25,078 nt of DNA from an uncultured Bacteroidales bacterium (GCA_937949745.1 CALECM010000002.1:1-25078); one strand, 5' to 3'. Positions 9,336 to 17,823 are shown, counted from the first letter of the stretch. The notes: generated from the sequence alone by a model not told the origin. Numbers and translations are program-made.

Positions 9336-10145
9336 ATGGAAGATCAAGACCTAAACCCGTCCCCATCCGAGCAAACTTCCGGATCGGAAGAAGTACTTAT
9401 CAACCCGGAATTTATAGAACCGGTATTTTCTCCCGATATTGAAGAACTGGAAAAAAATGATACGCCAACCGGCGATAAACCGGTCATTTATTTGAAAAAT
9501 ATAGATATCTATCAAAAGAATATCCTCATATTACCTAAAATCAGTCTTTCCATAAAAAAAGGTGAATTCGTATATCTTATCGGGAAAACCGGTACCGGAA
9601 AATCTTCCATCCTGAAGGTTTTGATCGCCGATCTTCCGGCCCATGGAGAAGAAGCCTCTATCGTAGGTTACGACCTGAAAAAAATCAAGAAAAAACAGAT
9701 TCCTTATCTAAGGCGGAAACTGGGATTTGTATTCCAGGATTACCAGTTGCTCTCAGATAAGACGGTTTTGGAAAACCTGCTTTTCGTGATGAGGGCGACA
9801 CGCTGGAAAGACAAAGACGCCATGCATACCCGTGCTGAAGAGGTACTTGGCTTAGTGGGTTTAAGTACCAAAGATTTTAAGTATCCCCACCAGTTATCGG
9901 GCGGAGAACAACAACGTGTATGTGTGGCCCGGGCATTGCTTAACAATCCGGAAGTGATACTGGCCGACGAACCTACCGGGAATCTGGATCCGATCACCTC
10001 CGAAGATCTTTTTCAAATCATGCATGATATCAACAAACAGGGAACCACTATTCTGATGGCTACCCATAATTTTTCCATGATTGATAAATTTCCTTCCCGT
10101 ACTATATGTATCGAAGGGAATGAATTAATTGATTCGCTGGTATAA
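9336..10145 (+). CDS. ftsE: FtsE-like ABC transporter ATPase with acidic N-terminal tail
   Basis: The ATPase core matches FtsE, which works with the membrane protein FtsX to control cell-wall hydrolases at division. Walker A is G83-KTGTGK-S90, the Q-loop is Q134 in 'FQDYQLL', the signature LSGGEQQ is at 187-193, Walker B is VILADE at 207-212, and the H-loop is H244. 'RRKLGFVFQDYQLL' and 'ADEPTGNLDP' are typical of the FtsE/LolD group. The protein has 269 residues against about 220 for usual FtsE; the extra 47 at the front hold 14 acidic residues and one lysine. No other ATG exists before the core, so the tail appears real. No ftsX is in the window. The stop overlaps the next start as TAATG. 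LolD or MacB-type ATPase is the alternative. Confidence 0.82.
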   Translation: MEDQDLNPSPSEQTSGSEEVLINPEFIEPVFSPDIEELEKNDTPTGDKPVIYLKNIDIYQKNILILPKISLSIKKGEFVYLIGKTGTGKSSILKVLIADLPAHGEEASIVGYDLKKIKKKQIPYLRRKLGFVFQDYQLLSDKTVLENLLFVMRATRWKDKDAMHTRAEEVLGLVGLSTKDFKYPHQLSGGEQQRVCVARALLNNPEVILADEPTGNLDPITSEDLFQIMHDINKQGTTILMATHNFSMIDKFPSRTICIEGNELIDSLV

Positions 10146-11053
10146 TGCTTTCCGTCCTCATTCCCGTTTACAACCGGGATATCAAGACTTTAGTGCAGGC
10201 TTTGTCACAACAGCTTTCGACAAGCGGGATATCTTATGAGATCTTTATTGCCGACGACGCATCCGACGAAAGTTATGATGAACAAAATATTCCGTTAACA
10301 AAACTTCCGAATCTTCAATATCACAGGCACAAAGAAAATATGGGCCGTGCCCGGATCAGGAACTGGCTTGCAGCAAATGCCCGTTATCCTTACCTTCTTT
10401 TTATCGATTGCGATGCGACGGTGATTTCCGGAGATTTCATCAATTCTTATATGAAAGCGGTGGATCAAATGAAGGATAAACCTTCGTTTGTAATATCCGG
10501 CGGCATTGCTTACCGGAAAGAACCACCTGAAAAAAATCAACACTTAAGATGGTATTACGGAACGAAAAGAGAGCAGATACCGGCTTCCATACGACAGAAT
10601 AATCCTTATAAATCCTTCACTCCTTTTAATGTGTTATTGACGAAAAATATTTTCGATATTCTTTCCTTTTATGAGGATCTCACGACATACGGATACGAGG
10701 ATACTTTTTTCGGACTTCAATTGCAGCGTTATAGAATACCCGTCCTTCACCTTGACAATCCATTGCGGCATGACGGATTGGACGAAAATACCATTTATAT
10801 CCAAAAGATAGAAAGTTCGATAGATAACCTGGTCCTTTTATCGGAAAGTGGCCTTGTAAACGACAAATTCACAGAAGGACATAAGTTATTAAAAACCTAT
10901 TTCCGTCTCAAATCCCTGCATGCATTGAAGATTGTGGCCCGTATTTATTCCCTTTCCGGTAATAAAATAAAAAAATACCTTACCCGTAACAGTAATCTTT
11001 TTTTATTGGATTTTTATAAACTGGGATATCTGACGCAAAAATTCGGTAAGTAG
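10145..11053 (+). CDS. Family 2 glycosyltransferase
   Basis: This 302-residue protein is a GT-A fold glycosyltransferase that would move a sugar from a nucleotide donor to an unknown acceptor. The N-terminus 'LSVLIPVYNRD' is the standard GT2 opening. D37-D38 in 'IADDASDES' binds the nucleotide, D88-C-D90 in 'LLFIDCDATV' is the metal-binding DxD, and 'YGYEDTFFGLQL' (E185-D186) provides the usual catalytic-base region. 'ENMGRARIRNWLA' matches the GT2 'N.G...ARN.G' pattern. No membrane helix is visible, so it is cytosolic or peripheral. It overlaps the ftsE stop codon by one base (TAATG) and is surely translated with it. The pairing suggests an envelope role, but the substrate cannot be told. 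No capsule or LPS cluster surrounds it. Confidence 0.9.
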   Translation: MLSVLIPVYNRDIKTLVQALSQQLSTSGISYEIFIADDASDESYDEQNIPLTKLPNLQYHRHKENMGRARIRNWLAANARYPYLLFIDCDATVISGDFINSYMKAVDQMKDKPSFVISGGIAYRKEPPEKNQHLRWYYGTKREQIPASIRQNNPYKSFTPFNVLLTKNIFDILSFYEDLTTYGYEDTFFGLQLQRYRIPVLHLDNPLRHDGLDENTIYIQKIESSIDNLVLLSESGLVNDKFTEGHKLLKTYFRLKSLHALKIVARIYSLSGNKIKKYLTRNSNLFLLDFYKLGYLTQKFGK

Positions 11054-11129
11054 TTTTTCGGATATCCTGTGAACCAGTTATGGTTTAAGATTGTTCGTTT
11101 CATTATATCCATTACTAAAAAGATAAACT

Positions 11130-11282
11130 ATGAAAAACGAAAAATCAGAACCTCAACAACACGACGATCCCATTAAAGAACCGTGTGAATACCCTCAGAA
11201 AACTCCCGATATTATGCCTCCTGCCAAATATCCGCCGAATACGCCCGGAAAAATTCCCAAAAACGAACCACAGGATAATTGA
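11130..11282 (+). CDS. Proline-periodic 50-residue protein
   Basis: A 50-codon frame from ATG 11130 to TGA 11280-11282 encodes a hydrophilic, disordered-looking peptide with 12 prolines. Prolines stand at 8, 14, 18, 22, 26, 30, 31, 35, 36, 39, 43 and 47, so from 14 on there is one every four residues with a single one-residue slip at 30-35. The frame has one Cys and no hydrophobic stretch or signal peptide. It follows the glycosyltransferase by 76 bases, and no clear promoter or terminator is visible, so it may be the last gene of the gyrB-ftsE run. The regular pattern is hard to get by chance and argues for a real protein. Small Pro-rich proteins of this style are known in Bacteroidota without a firm role. 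Function is unknown. Confidence 0.6.
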   Translation: MKNEKSEPQQHDDPIKEPCEYPQKTPDIMPPAKYPPNTPGKIPKNEPQDN

Positions 11283-11624
11283 CTAACGGTAAAGCCCAAT
11301 TACTGCTTTTACCTGCAACAACAGGCTTCCTGGATATCCAATAAAAGTTATCATGTATCTTCTTCGGTTCCGTATTTTTTATTTCGGGATCGTGTCCATA
11401 GATTTTATTATTCTCTGTCCTTATAGAATTATAGGAATTAATCGAAAAGTCTTCTTCTTATCGCCTGTTTTTGTCATCCTGAGCAAAGCGAAGGATCTGC
11501 ATCTCTATGATTCCGAAATGCGGAAAGATATCTTTTTGGATTGAAAATCTTATCCTATTTCCGTTACTCCATTATCAATGGAATCTCATTTATTTTGAGG
11601 GTGGAAAAACTCCTAAAGGTATTA
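11283..11624. other. Gene-poor stretch with a repeat signature
   Basis: The 342 bases between the proline-rich gene and the MmcQ/YjbR-like gene hold no convincing gene. A 63-codon frame at 11353-11544 reads through a dispersed-repeat signature and is probably not coding. A short hairpin (tccatt at 11568-11573, aatgga at 11577-11582) has no T tract after it on either strand. GGATATCC occurs at 11333-11340, without apparent meaning. Confidence 0.6.
11472..11500 (+). repeat. Dispersed 'VILSKAKDL'-type repeat
   Basis: The bases begin tgtcatcctgag, continue with caaagc and end with gaaggatctgc. In one frame they translate to VILSKAKDL. This is close to the widely scattered intergenic repeat whose false translation 'VILSEAKDL' appears in many bacterial annotations. 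ATCCT (11476-11480) and AGGAT (11492-11496) can pair. Only one copy lies in this window. Confidence 0.6.
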
Positions 11625-11990
11625 TTATAACTGATAATTTTCCCAATATTCTGATTGTGTACTTTTAGGTAGTTTCTTTACTACTTCTTTTATGGAATGG
11701 CGAATCCAGTATTTGACCGTCTCGTCGTCCATGTCGCCATTGAGCGTAATGCAATTCCAGTATTTCTTATTAAAATGCCATGCCGCTTCCACACAATGAT
11801 AGCGTTCCCGTAAATTAACAGCTTCCGCGGGATCACATTTTACCGATATATTTAATTGGATGTCGTCTAAAGGAACTACTCCGAACCATTTATCGAATAC
11901 TCTGAAAATAAGAAGATCATCTTTAAACGGCATATATTCGGTTGCTCCTTTAAGCGAAAGGCAATATTCCCTTAATTCTTCGATATTCAT
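11625..11990 (-). CDS. MmcQ/YjbR family protein
   Basis: This 121-residue protein has the size and pattern of the MmcQ/YjbR family, a CyaY-like fold often labelled DNA-binding. Family features include 'LREYCLSLKGATEYMPF' at the start, 'FRVFDKWFGVVPL', 'LNISVKCDPAEAVNLRERY' in the middle, and 'KKYWNCITLNGDMDDETVKYWI' followed by 'SIKEVVKKLPK' at the end. The biological role of the family is not settled. The gene stands alone on the minus strand, with the terminator of the large surface protein upstream and a gene-poor stretch downstream. A one-mismatch promoter element (TATCTTTA on the minus strand, 12028-12035) lies 38 bases before the ATG. Confidence 0.88.
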   Translation of the reverse strand: MNIEELREYCLSLKGATEYMPFKDDLLIFRVFDKWFGVVPLDDIQLNISVKCDPAEAVNLRERYHCVEAAWHFNKKYWNCITLNGDMDDETVKYWIRHSIKEVVKKLPKSTQSEYWENYQL

Positions 11991-12059
11991 CTAATCAATG
12001 TTATTTCTGTTGGTAAATTTCATCATGTAAAGATACTCTTTTTAGCCGGATTCCCGAAT

Positions 12060-12098
12060 AAAAAAAAGGGACTATCCGTTTTTGGACAATCCCTTTTT
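12060..12098 (-). terminator. Terminator of the large T9SS surface protein gene
   Basis: Arms at 12063-12077 and 12084-12098 enclose a 6-base loop (12078-12083). In the minus-strand RNA all 15 positions pair, two of them as G-U, and a U tract of about 8 follows (12060-12067). In plus-strand RNA the same two positions are A-C mismatches, so the hairpin favours minus-strand transcripts. It lies 20 bases past the stop of the surface protein gene. Confidence 0.82.
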
Positions 12099-12117
12099 AG
12101 TATTAAAAATTCGGAAT

Positions 12118-15100
12118 TTATTCTTTGATAAATTTCCTGGTAACGGTCTCCCGGCTTCCGGTTAGTCTTATAAAATAGACTCCTGAAGTAAAAGAAGAAA
12201 TATCGATCCGGATATGCCGGTCCGTAATATCATTTTTCTCCATTACCTGGCCGAAAAGATTATATATTTCGTAATTTTCGAAATTAGTATTCATTTCCAC
12301 GTTTATCGCATTCTGTGAGGGATTCGGATATAAGATGACACTTTGGTGCCGGTCATTTTCCATAATTCCTGTGATCATTTTAAATGTAATCCTGATACTG
12401 CTGTCGCCCTGTATGTTGTGGAAGGTGTAAGAATTCCCGGAATGATCGGTAAGGATATTGTTGATCACGACTTCGTCTATGACGTAATTTTGATCTGGAA
12501 TAAAAGTGAAACTTTTTGAACTACCCGATTTTACCGGAATAGTGCCCTGCGGATTTATGGATCCGTTATCGCCGGCGTCTGCCTGGATATAGTAAGTAAC
12601 CCATGTCTGGAATTCCGTTTCCGTATAATCACTTGTGAAATCGTCACCGCAAACGGCCCTGATCCTTATCTGATAAACAGTATCGGAAGATAATCCTCCG
12701 AGATGAAACTCGGTTTCTATACTTTCATCCTGTTGATAATTGCTTTCTCCTTTAATCCGGTATTCCACTTCCCATTTCTCTACATATCCTTCGCTGCTCC
12801 ACGATATAACGGCGCTATCTTCCGGTATATACGTTATCTGGATATCCTGTGGTTGGTGGCATTGGATGTCATCGATAGTGATATCATCCAGTAAAACTCC
12901 ACCGCTTCTTCCGTAACTGCCTTCAAAGGCGATCCAGTAATTTCCGGTAGCTTCAGGTAAAGGTATTGAGTCGAATTGCCATCCGGTAATATGGGATTGC
13001 GTTTCATATCTTTTTAATTCCGACCATTCGCCTGATTCTTCGGTTTTATAATAAAGGAAAAGTCCGTCGATATTACCGCTGTACTGATCCAGGGCGTACC
13101 AGAAAGTGAGGTAAGGCGCCCGGAGGCCTGTAAAATCAAATTGCGGCGTGATTAACCTGGTTGTGGGAGATATACCGCTTTGCGTGAATAGAGCGGCATT
13201 GAGTTTCCCTTCGTGAGGATCTGAAGGAGAAGCCATATGTACCGGTGTTCCTTTGGTATAAACCCAACCCTTATTGCCCATCACATATTCTTCTGTCCAG
13301 CACGGAGGCCTGTTACCTTCATATTCAAAACTCTCTTTATGTGGAAATTCATTGATCCGGTTTCCACATCCGTCAGTCGTAAAATAAACAGGTGAGGAAA
13401 ACTCCGTGGTATCTGAACCGCAGATACCTTTTATTTCAACTTTATAGAGAGAGCTTCCGGTGAGATTTCTCAGTGTAAAAGGATTTTCGCTTACGGTAAA
13501 AGAGGTATCCTGATAATTATTAGAACCCATACGGGTACAATATAATATCCATTCAGACTGGCTGGTTACGGCATCCCATGCGATCACAGCCGTATCCCCC
13601 GAGATTTCCGTTGCCGATAAATCTTTAGGTATCCGGCATTCCGGTATAAAAGAAATATTCAGGTCATCGATGTAAAATTCCTCAGGGCTCATAAAAGCGA
13701 TGTATTTGCCGTTCCCTTCATAACTGTCGAGGAATAGCCGCGCATCATACCAGCGATTTACAAGATAGGGTGTCAATATTGCCAAGGTGTCGAAAGTGCT
13801 GAAGTCTTGAGGATCGCTTACCGAGCCAACGATAAGACTATTACCCTGACTGACCGTATACATCCTGAAATTTAATTCCAGCGTGTCCAGGGGTAAGGTA
13901 TCGTCGAAACGTGGTGTTACTGCCACGGAATATCCCATATACGGGTTGGTGAGCCTTAAAGCGGGATCGGTAAATGCAACGTTCCGGAAAACGAAAGGAT
14001 GTGCACTCGTAGTACCGCTGTTAAGTTTACTCCAGCAACTGGGGATAGGATAACCGGGCGCACCGCTGCCCCAATTATTGAAATCTTCGAAATAAGGCAG
14101 GTCCGTTTCTTTTATAGTTTCACATTCGGAGTCAATTTCCAGCGGATATGACCAGACACTCGAAGAAATGTCCGAACATACGGAACGCACGTAAATTTCA
14201 TATCTTGAATTCGGAATCAGTATACCGTTAAGGTGGAAAAACGTATCCGTTGCGGCAACCGTGGTTGCGGTGTCAGGGTCGAAGCCTTGCAAACCATAAA
14301 CGATTTCATAGCCTAAAGCATCTTCGTCAGGATTCCAGCTTACCGAAATTCCATATTGGGCGGGATCATTCACTTCAAAAGATAGGGGTCGTGTACAATC
14401 CGAAATGGAATCTATTCTCAAATCATCTATATAATAGACCATTCCACCGTTAGAACCGATGCTTCCGTCACTTTTAACCGCAATATAGCGGCCCGTTCCG
14501 CTGTAGGTTTTGAAAGGTACGGTATAATAACTCCACGAATAAGGAAGCGTGATCCTTTCGATGGGTTCAAATGTGTTGATATCCATTGGATCATCCATTA
14601 CTCCAATTTCAATAAACTGGTTCATCACGATTCCTTTTAAATAAAAAGAGACTTCCACCTCATTGATATTAAAATTAGAGGCTAATGCCGGTAATGTAAC
14701 TGCAGCGTAACCATTTCTCGGAGGGCCAAACTGTAATGAGGCCGGTGAACTGTGCGATGATTCATCGGTAATACGCACCTGATTTGCTCCTGTGCTTATC
14801 CTTTCCCAGCAATCCGGAATGGGATAGAAGGGAGCGCCGTAGTCGTAATGGTCAAAATTTTCGATCCAGGGAAGCGTGTCCAGTTCCCGGCATTCCGTCC
14901 GGAATTCAAGAAAAGCCGTGTCCGGAGTTCCTGACGAACATACGGGCGCTACTTTGACCATATACTGTGTATAGCCATCCAGATTATCGATGAAAACGGT
15001 ATCGGTATTCTCGATCCCCGCTGTGGTCCACGCCAGATCTTCCTCAGCTTTATAAGCCACATGCCAGGAAGCCGGCTGGCCGGTAGGTACAACCCTGATT

Positions 15101-16824
15101 TCTATAGATTTGGAAGTAATGTCCTGTATAATAAGATTCGGAGCCGGACAATCGCTGACCGGATCACAACTTTTTAGAAATTTGATGCGGTTCCTGTAAT
15201 TGGTATAATACAGGGAGCCGGAAACAGGGTAATTGTTTACATCCGGAACTTCCCAGTTACTGGTAAAAAAGATCGCGCGGTTAACCAGGTCAACCGAATC
15301 GGTATAATAGGTGCTGCGATTACCATATTCTGCAGACCGGCTTGAACTGTCGCATACCACGATCAACAGGTTATCAGTCCCGTTATAGTCGAATAAAGTG
15401 TCAAAGTAGATTTCGTTCCACCCTTTACTGCTATTGAGGCTTCCGTTATAAACGTGAGTAAGTGGCGCATTATCCCAGTCGTTACCGCTATTAAATTGAG
15501 ATTTTGTCGTATGGGCAAGATAAACGGCAACCTTGTTTTTACCTTCCACGGCACCGTCGAAGGCATAGTCGAAAGCCAGTCCCCGTAAAGTCGTGGCGCC
15601 CTCTAATTCGGACGCTAAGAATATCTGCTGTGAAAGGGAGTAATTGTTATTATTATCTATAGGGAGCTGGTATAATTCGATTACCTGGTTTCCGAAAATT
15701 TGTTCTCCGCCTGTTTTACATCCCGTTGTAAAACTTCCGGTAGTGTATTCTTCACCGGGTTCACCCCCGCAAACAGATGAGATCCTAAGCTGGTAATTTG
15801 CATTTTCATTTAATCCGGTCAGGATAATAAAATCTTCGGGAGTGGTTGTTTGATTCCATATTAAAGAGTCCGTTTCTTTATATTCGATCCTCATTTCTTC
15901 CGGATTATCTACTGTTCCCCTTGTCCAGGCTATCCGGGCGGAATTACCGCCGACATCGGATATGAAAAGGTTTGTGGGAGGGGAACATGAAGAGTACTCT
16001 TCAATAATAATCTCATCAAGGAAAATAGAATTGCTCAATCCCTGACTCCTCTTGTCGGAACGGAAAGCGATATATTCACCGGTTTCATGGTATTCATTGA
16101 AATAAACGACAAATTCTTCCCATGTATAAGTGTGTTCGGGAGAAAAAGTCCGGATAAGTTCGAATGACTCAGGATCTTCCGGATCCGTCATGATTCCTAT
16201 GTCAAGGCTTCCGGTCGAATTATTCCTGAATAATCGGAAAGATAGACGCAGGGAATTGACGGGCATAGTAATCCTTGGTAATACTACCAGGTTAAATGTG
16301 TTCGAAGAAGAACCGAATTGCAAATGTTTTTTCGATCTGCCACCCGAATAATCATTGGCAATTTGCGGATTCCACATTTCATCAGAAAGATTTTTCCAGC
16401 AGTGGGGAAGTTTTACATCTAAATAATCCTCGAAATTCTCTTCGTATGGTAATTGCGTAATCCCGTCACAAGGATTGGGTCTCATCAGGATCTCAGTGGA
16501 GACTTTCTGCGATTCACATCCGGTGGACCAGACAGCGGAAATTTCATAAAGGTAGGTTCCGCCTTCCGATAAAGAATCCAGAAAGAAAAGATCGGTAGAA
16601 GTCCCGATAAGATCATCATTTCGATAAATATTGAATAAAGTAATGGTATCAGTGTTTTCTTCCCCCGGTTGAAGGCAATCCGGATTTTGCCATTGGAATT
16701 TTACGTGATACCAGGCAGTATCATGAAGATTAACACTCAGGTTTTTCGGGGGATCGCAGGCACATTGCGACCTTACTGTGATAAAGCTGCTGAATATCAG
16801 CAATAAAATAAAAATTTTTCTCAT
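12118..16824 (-). CDS. Giant T9SS surface protein with fibronectin III and jelly-roll modules
   Basis: The 1568-residue protein is secreted through T9SS. A signal peptide (residues 1-19, ending near 'TVRSQ') is followed by a fibronectin III domain. Four jelly-roll modules of the cleaved-adhesin or choice-of-anchor J type begin near residues 125, 651, 910 and 1159. Each has a 'LPY.E.F' opening and a 'P.CW' motif (HCW, DCW, SCW, PCW) and ends before a 'C.xPxxL' that starts a fibronectin III domain (near 279, 809, 1062 and 1319). Another fibronectin III domain begins near 559. Residues 369-558 hold a different beta-rich module ('SLSQQIFLASEL', 'AVYLAHTTKSQF'). A short 'DAGDNGSINPQG' repeat-like domain begins near 1410, and a type A sorting domain from 1493 ends in 'RKFIKE'. 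No protease motif is seen. An adhesin or carbohydrate-binding role is inferred. The gene is monocistronic with its own terminator. Confidence 0.9.
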   Translation of the reverse strand: MRKIFILLLIFSSFITVRSQCACDPPKNLSVNLHDTAWYHVKFQWQNPDCLQPGEENTDTITLFNIYRNDDLIGTSTDLFFLDSLSEGGTYLYEISAVWSTGCESQKVSTEILMRPNPCDGITQLPYEENFEDYLDVKLPHCWKNLSDEMWNPQIANDYSGGRSKKHLQFGSSSNTFNLVVLPRITMPVNSLRLSFRLFRNNSTGSLDIGIMTDPEDPESFELIRTFSPEHTYTWEEFVVYFNEYHETGEYIAFRSDKRSQGLSNSIFLDEIIIEEYSSCSPPTNLFISDVGGNSARIAWTRGTVDNPEEMRIEYKETDSLIWNQTTTPEDFIILTGLNENANYQLRISSVCGGEPGEEYTTGSFTTGCKTGGEQIFGNQVIELYQLPIDNNNNYSLSQQIFLASELEGATTLRGLAFDYAFDGAVEGKNKVAVYLAHTTKSQFNSGNDWDNAPLTHVYNGSLNSSKGWNEIYFDTLFDYNGTDNLLIVVCDSSSRSAEYGNRSTYYTDSVDLVNRAIFFTSNWEVPDVNNYPVSGSLYYTNYRNRIKFLKSCDPVSDCPAPNLIIQDITSKSIEIRVVPTGQPASWHVAYKAEEDLAWTTAGIENTDTVFIDNLDGYTQYMVKVAPVCSSGTPDTAFLEFRTECRELDTLPWIENFDHYDYGAPFYPIPDCWERISTGANQVRITDESSHSSPASLQFGPPRNGYAAVTLPALASNFNINEVEVSFYLKGIVMNQFIEIGVMDDPMDINTFEPIERITLPYSWSYYTVPFKTYSGTGRYIAVKSDGSIGSNGGMVYYIDDLRIDSISDCTRPLSFEVNDPAQYGISVSWNPDEDALGYEIVYGLQGFDPDTATTVAATDTFFHLNGILIPNSRYEIYVRSVCSDISSSVWSYPLEIDSECETIKETDLPYFEDFNNWGSGAPGYPIPSCWSKLNSGTTSAHPFVFRNVAFTDPALRLTNPYMGYSVAVTPRFDDTLPLDTLELNFRMYTVSQGNSLIVGSVSDPQDFSTFDTLAILTPYLVNRWYDARLFLDSYEGNGKYIAFMSPEEFYIDDLNISFIPECRIPKDLSATEISGDTAVIAWDAVTSQSEWILYCTRMGSNNYQDTSFTVSENPFTLRNLTGSSLYKVEIKGICGSDTTEFSSPVYFTTDGCGNRINEFPHKESFEYEGNRPPCWTEEYVMGNKGWVYTKGTPVHMASPSDPHEGKLNAALFTQSGISPTTRLITPQFDFTGLRAPYLTFWYALDQYSGNIDGLFLYYKTEESGEWSELKRYETQSHITGWQFDSIPLPEATGNYWIAFEGSYGRSGGVLLDDITIDDIQCHQPQDIQITYIPEDSAVISWSSEGYVEKWEVEYRIKGESNYQQDESIETEFHLGGLSSDTVYQIRIRAVCGDDFTSDYTETEFQTWVTYYIQADAGDNGSINPQGTIPVKSGSSKSFTFIPDQNYVIDEVVINNILTDHSGNSYTFHNIQGDSSIRITFKMITGIMENDRHQSVILYPNPSQNAINVEMNTNFENYEIYNLFGQVMEKNDITDRHIRIDISSFTSGVYFIRLTGSRETVTRKFIKE

Positions 16825-16858
16825 AACTTTAGGTTAGTTTCTGTTCTGATTAACACGA

Positions 16859-16878
16859 TATACAATTGGAATTGTATA
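16859..16878. promoter_or_regulatory. Perfect dyad upstream of the surface protein gene
   Basis: Two 9-base arms, tatacaatt and aattgtata, flank a central GG. The element is 34-54 bases before the ATG of the minus-strand surface protein gene and could be an operator or a 5'-leader hairpin. Its AT-rich sequence makes chance possible. Confidence 0.4.
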
Positions 16879-17104
16879 AGGAAAAAAACGTTAAGTTAAT
16901 GCTTTTATTGTTAATTTAATACTCAGTATATAGGAAAAAAATTATATATTTCACCACTAATACATATTTTGTGTTTATTTGATGCTTTATTCCGGATAAT
17001 GTTTAGGGAGAGGCTTGTTACAACTTATTGAAATGCCCGTATAATAAATGAACAAATTTACCGTTCTGTGGTTTTAATTCTGATATTAAATTAAGCGAAA
17101 AAAA

Positions 17105-17812
17105 ATGGGTTTTTACTGGCTGATTTTCATTGTATTTATGGTATTGGGACTGGTGGTAAGCCAGACTCTCAAAGTTAAATTCGAACGGTATTCTAAAGAA
17201 CCGTTGCGTTCCGGCATGACCGGCAAGGATATTGCGGAAAAAATGCTCCGTGATAACGGTATACTCGATGTGAAGGTGATTTCCACACCGGGACATTTGA
17301 GCGATCATTATAATCCGAAAGATAAAACCATCAACCTGAGTGACGGTGTTTACAATAGTAACAGCGTTGCTGCAGCAGCCGTGGCCGCCCACGAGTGCGG
17401 ACATGCCGTGCAACATGCTACAGCTTATAAATGGTTAAAAATGCGTTCCGCGATGGTGCCGGTGGTTCAGTTTGGTTCCAACTGGTCACAATGGATTTTG
17501 CTGGCAGGTTTGATCATGCTGGGTATATCCGCCACTTTCCAGTCTATCGCTTTTATAGTATTGATCGTTGGAGTTTGCCTTTTCGCGTTAAGCACGCTTT
17601 TCGCATTCATCACCCTTCCCGTGGAATACAACGCGTCAAACCGGGCGCTGGCATGGCTGGATGCTACAGGAATTGTACAGGGAACGGAACATGAGCATGC
17701 CAAAGACGCTTTGAGATGGGCCGCCAGAACATACGTCGTAGCAGCTTTATCCTCGTTGGCAACCCTCCTTTATTATATCGCCCTGATTTTCGGGGGAAGA
17801 AGAAATAATTAG
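17105..17812 (+). CDS. YugP-type neutral zinc metallopeptidase, membrane-bound
   Basis: The 235-residue protein belongs to the putative neutral zinc metallopeptidase family (Zn_peptidase_2, YugP type). The zinc motif HExxH is H96-E-C-G-H100 in 'AAHECGHAVQHA', preceded by 'DKTINLSDGVYNSNSVAAAAV'. An N-terminal membrane segment ('FYWLIFIVFMVLGLVVS') and two central hydrophobic segments ('WILLAGLIMLGISATFQS', 'IAFIVLIVGVCLFALSTLFAF') anchor it. 'LPVEYNASNRALAWL' matches the family, where E and N near this spot are conserved, and a last segment ('SSLATLLYYIALIFGG') ends the protein. Substrate and role are unknown. The gene is alone on the plus strand, divergent from the surface protein gene and tail to tail (11 bases) with the 17824 gene. 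A promoter is not evident. Confidence 0.9.
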   Translation: MGFYWLIFIVFMVLGLVVSQTLKVKFERYSKEPLRSGMTGKDIAEKMLRDNGILDVKVISTPGHLSDHYNPKDKTINLSDGVYNSNSVAAAAVAAHECGHAVQHATAYKWLKMRSAMVPVVQFGSNWSQWILLAGLIMLGISATFQSIAFIVLIVGVCLFALSTLFAFITLPVEYNASNRALAWLDATGIVQGTEHEHAKDALRWAARTYVVAALSSLATLLYYIALIFGGRRNN

Positions 17813-17823
17813 TTTTTGTTTTT

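Noticed and set aside
11353..11544. 63-codon plus-strand frame in the gene-poor stretch
   Set aside because: It reads through the dispersed repeat (VILSKAKDL), is rich in Phe/Ile as random AT-rich DNA would be, and has no promoter or partner gene.
17053..17060. TAAATTTG on the minus strand as a promoter for the surface protein
   Set aside because: It would give a leader of over 220 bases and has no upstream TTTG; likely chance.
17018..17416. 132-codon minus-strand frame over the start of the zinc peptidase
   Set aside because: Antisense to the HExxH region; no family resemblance.
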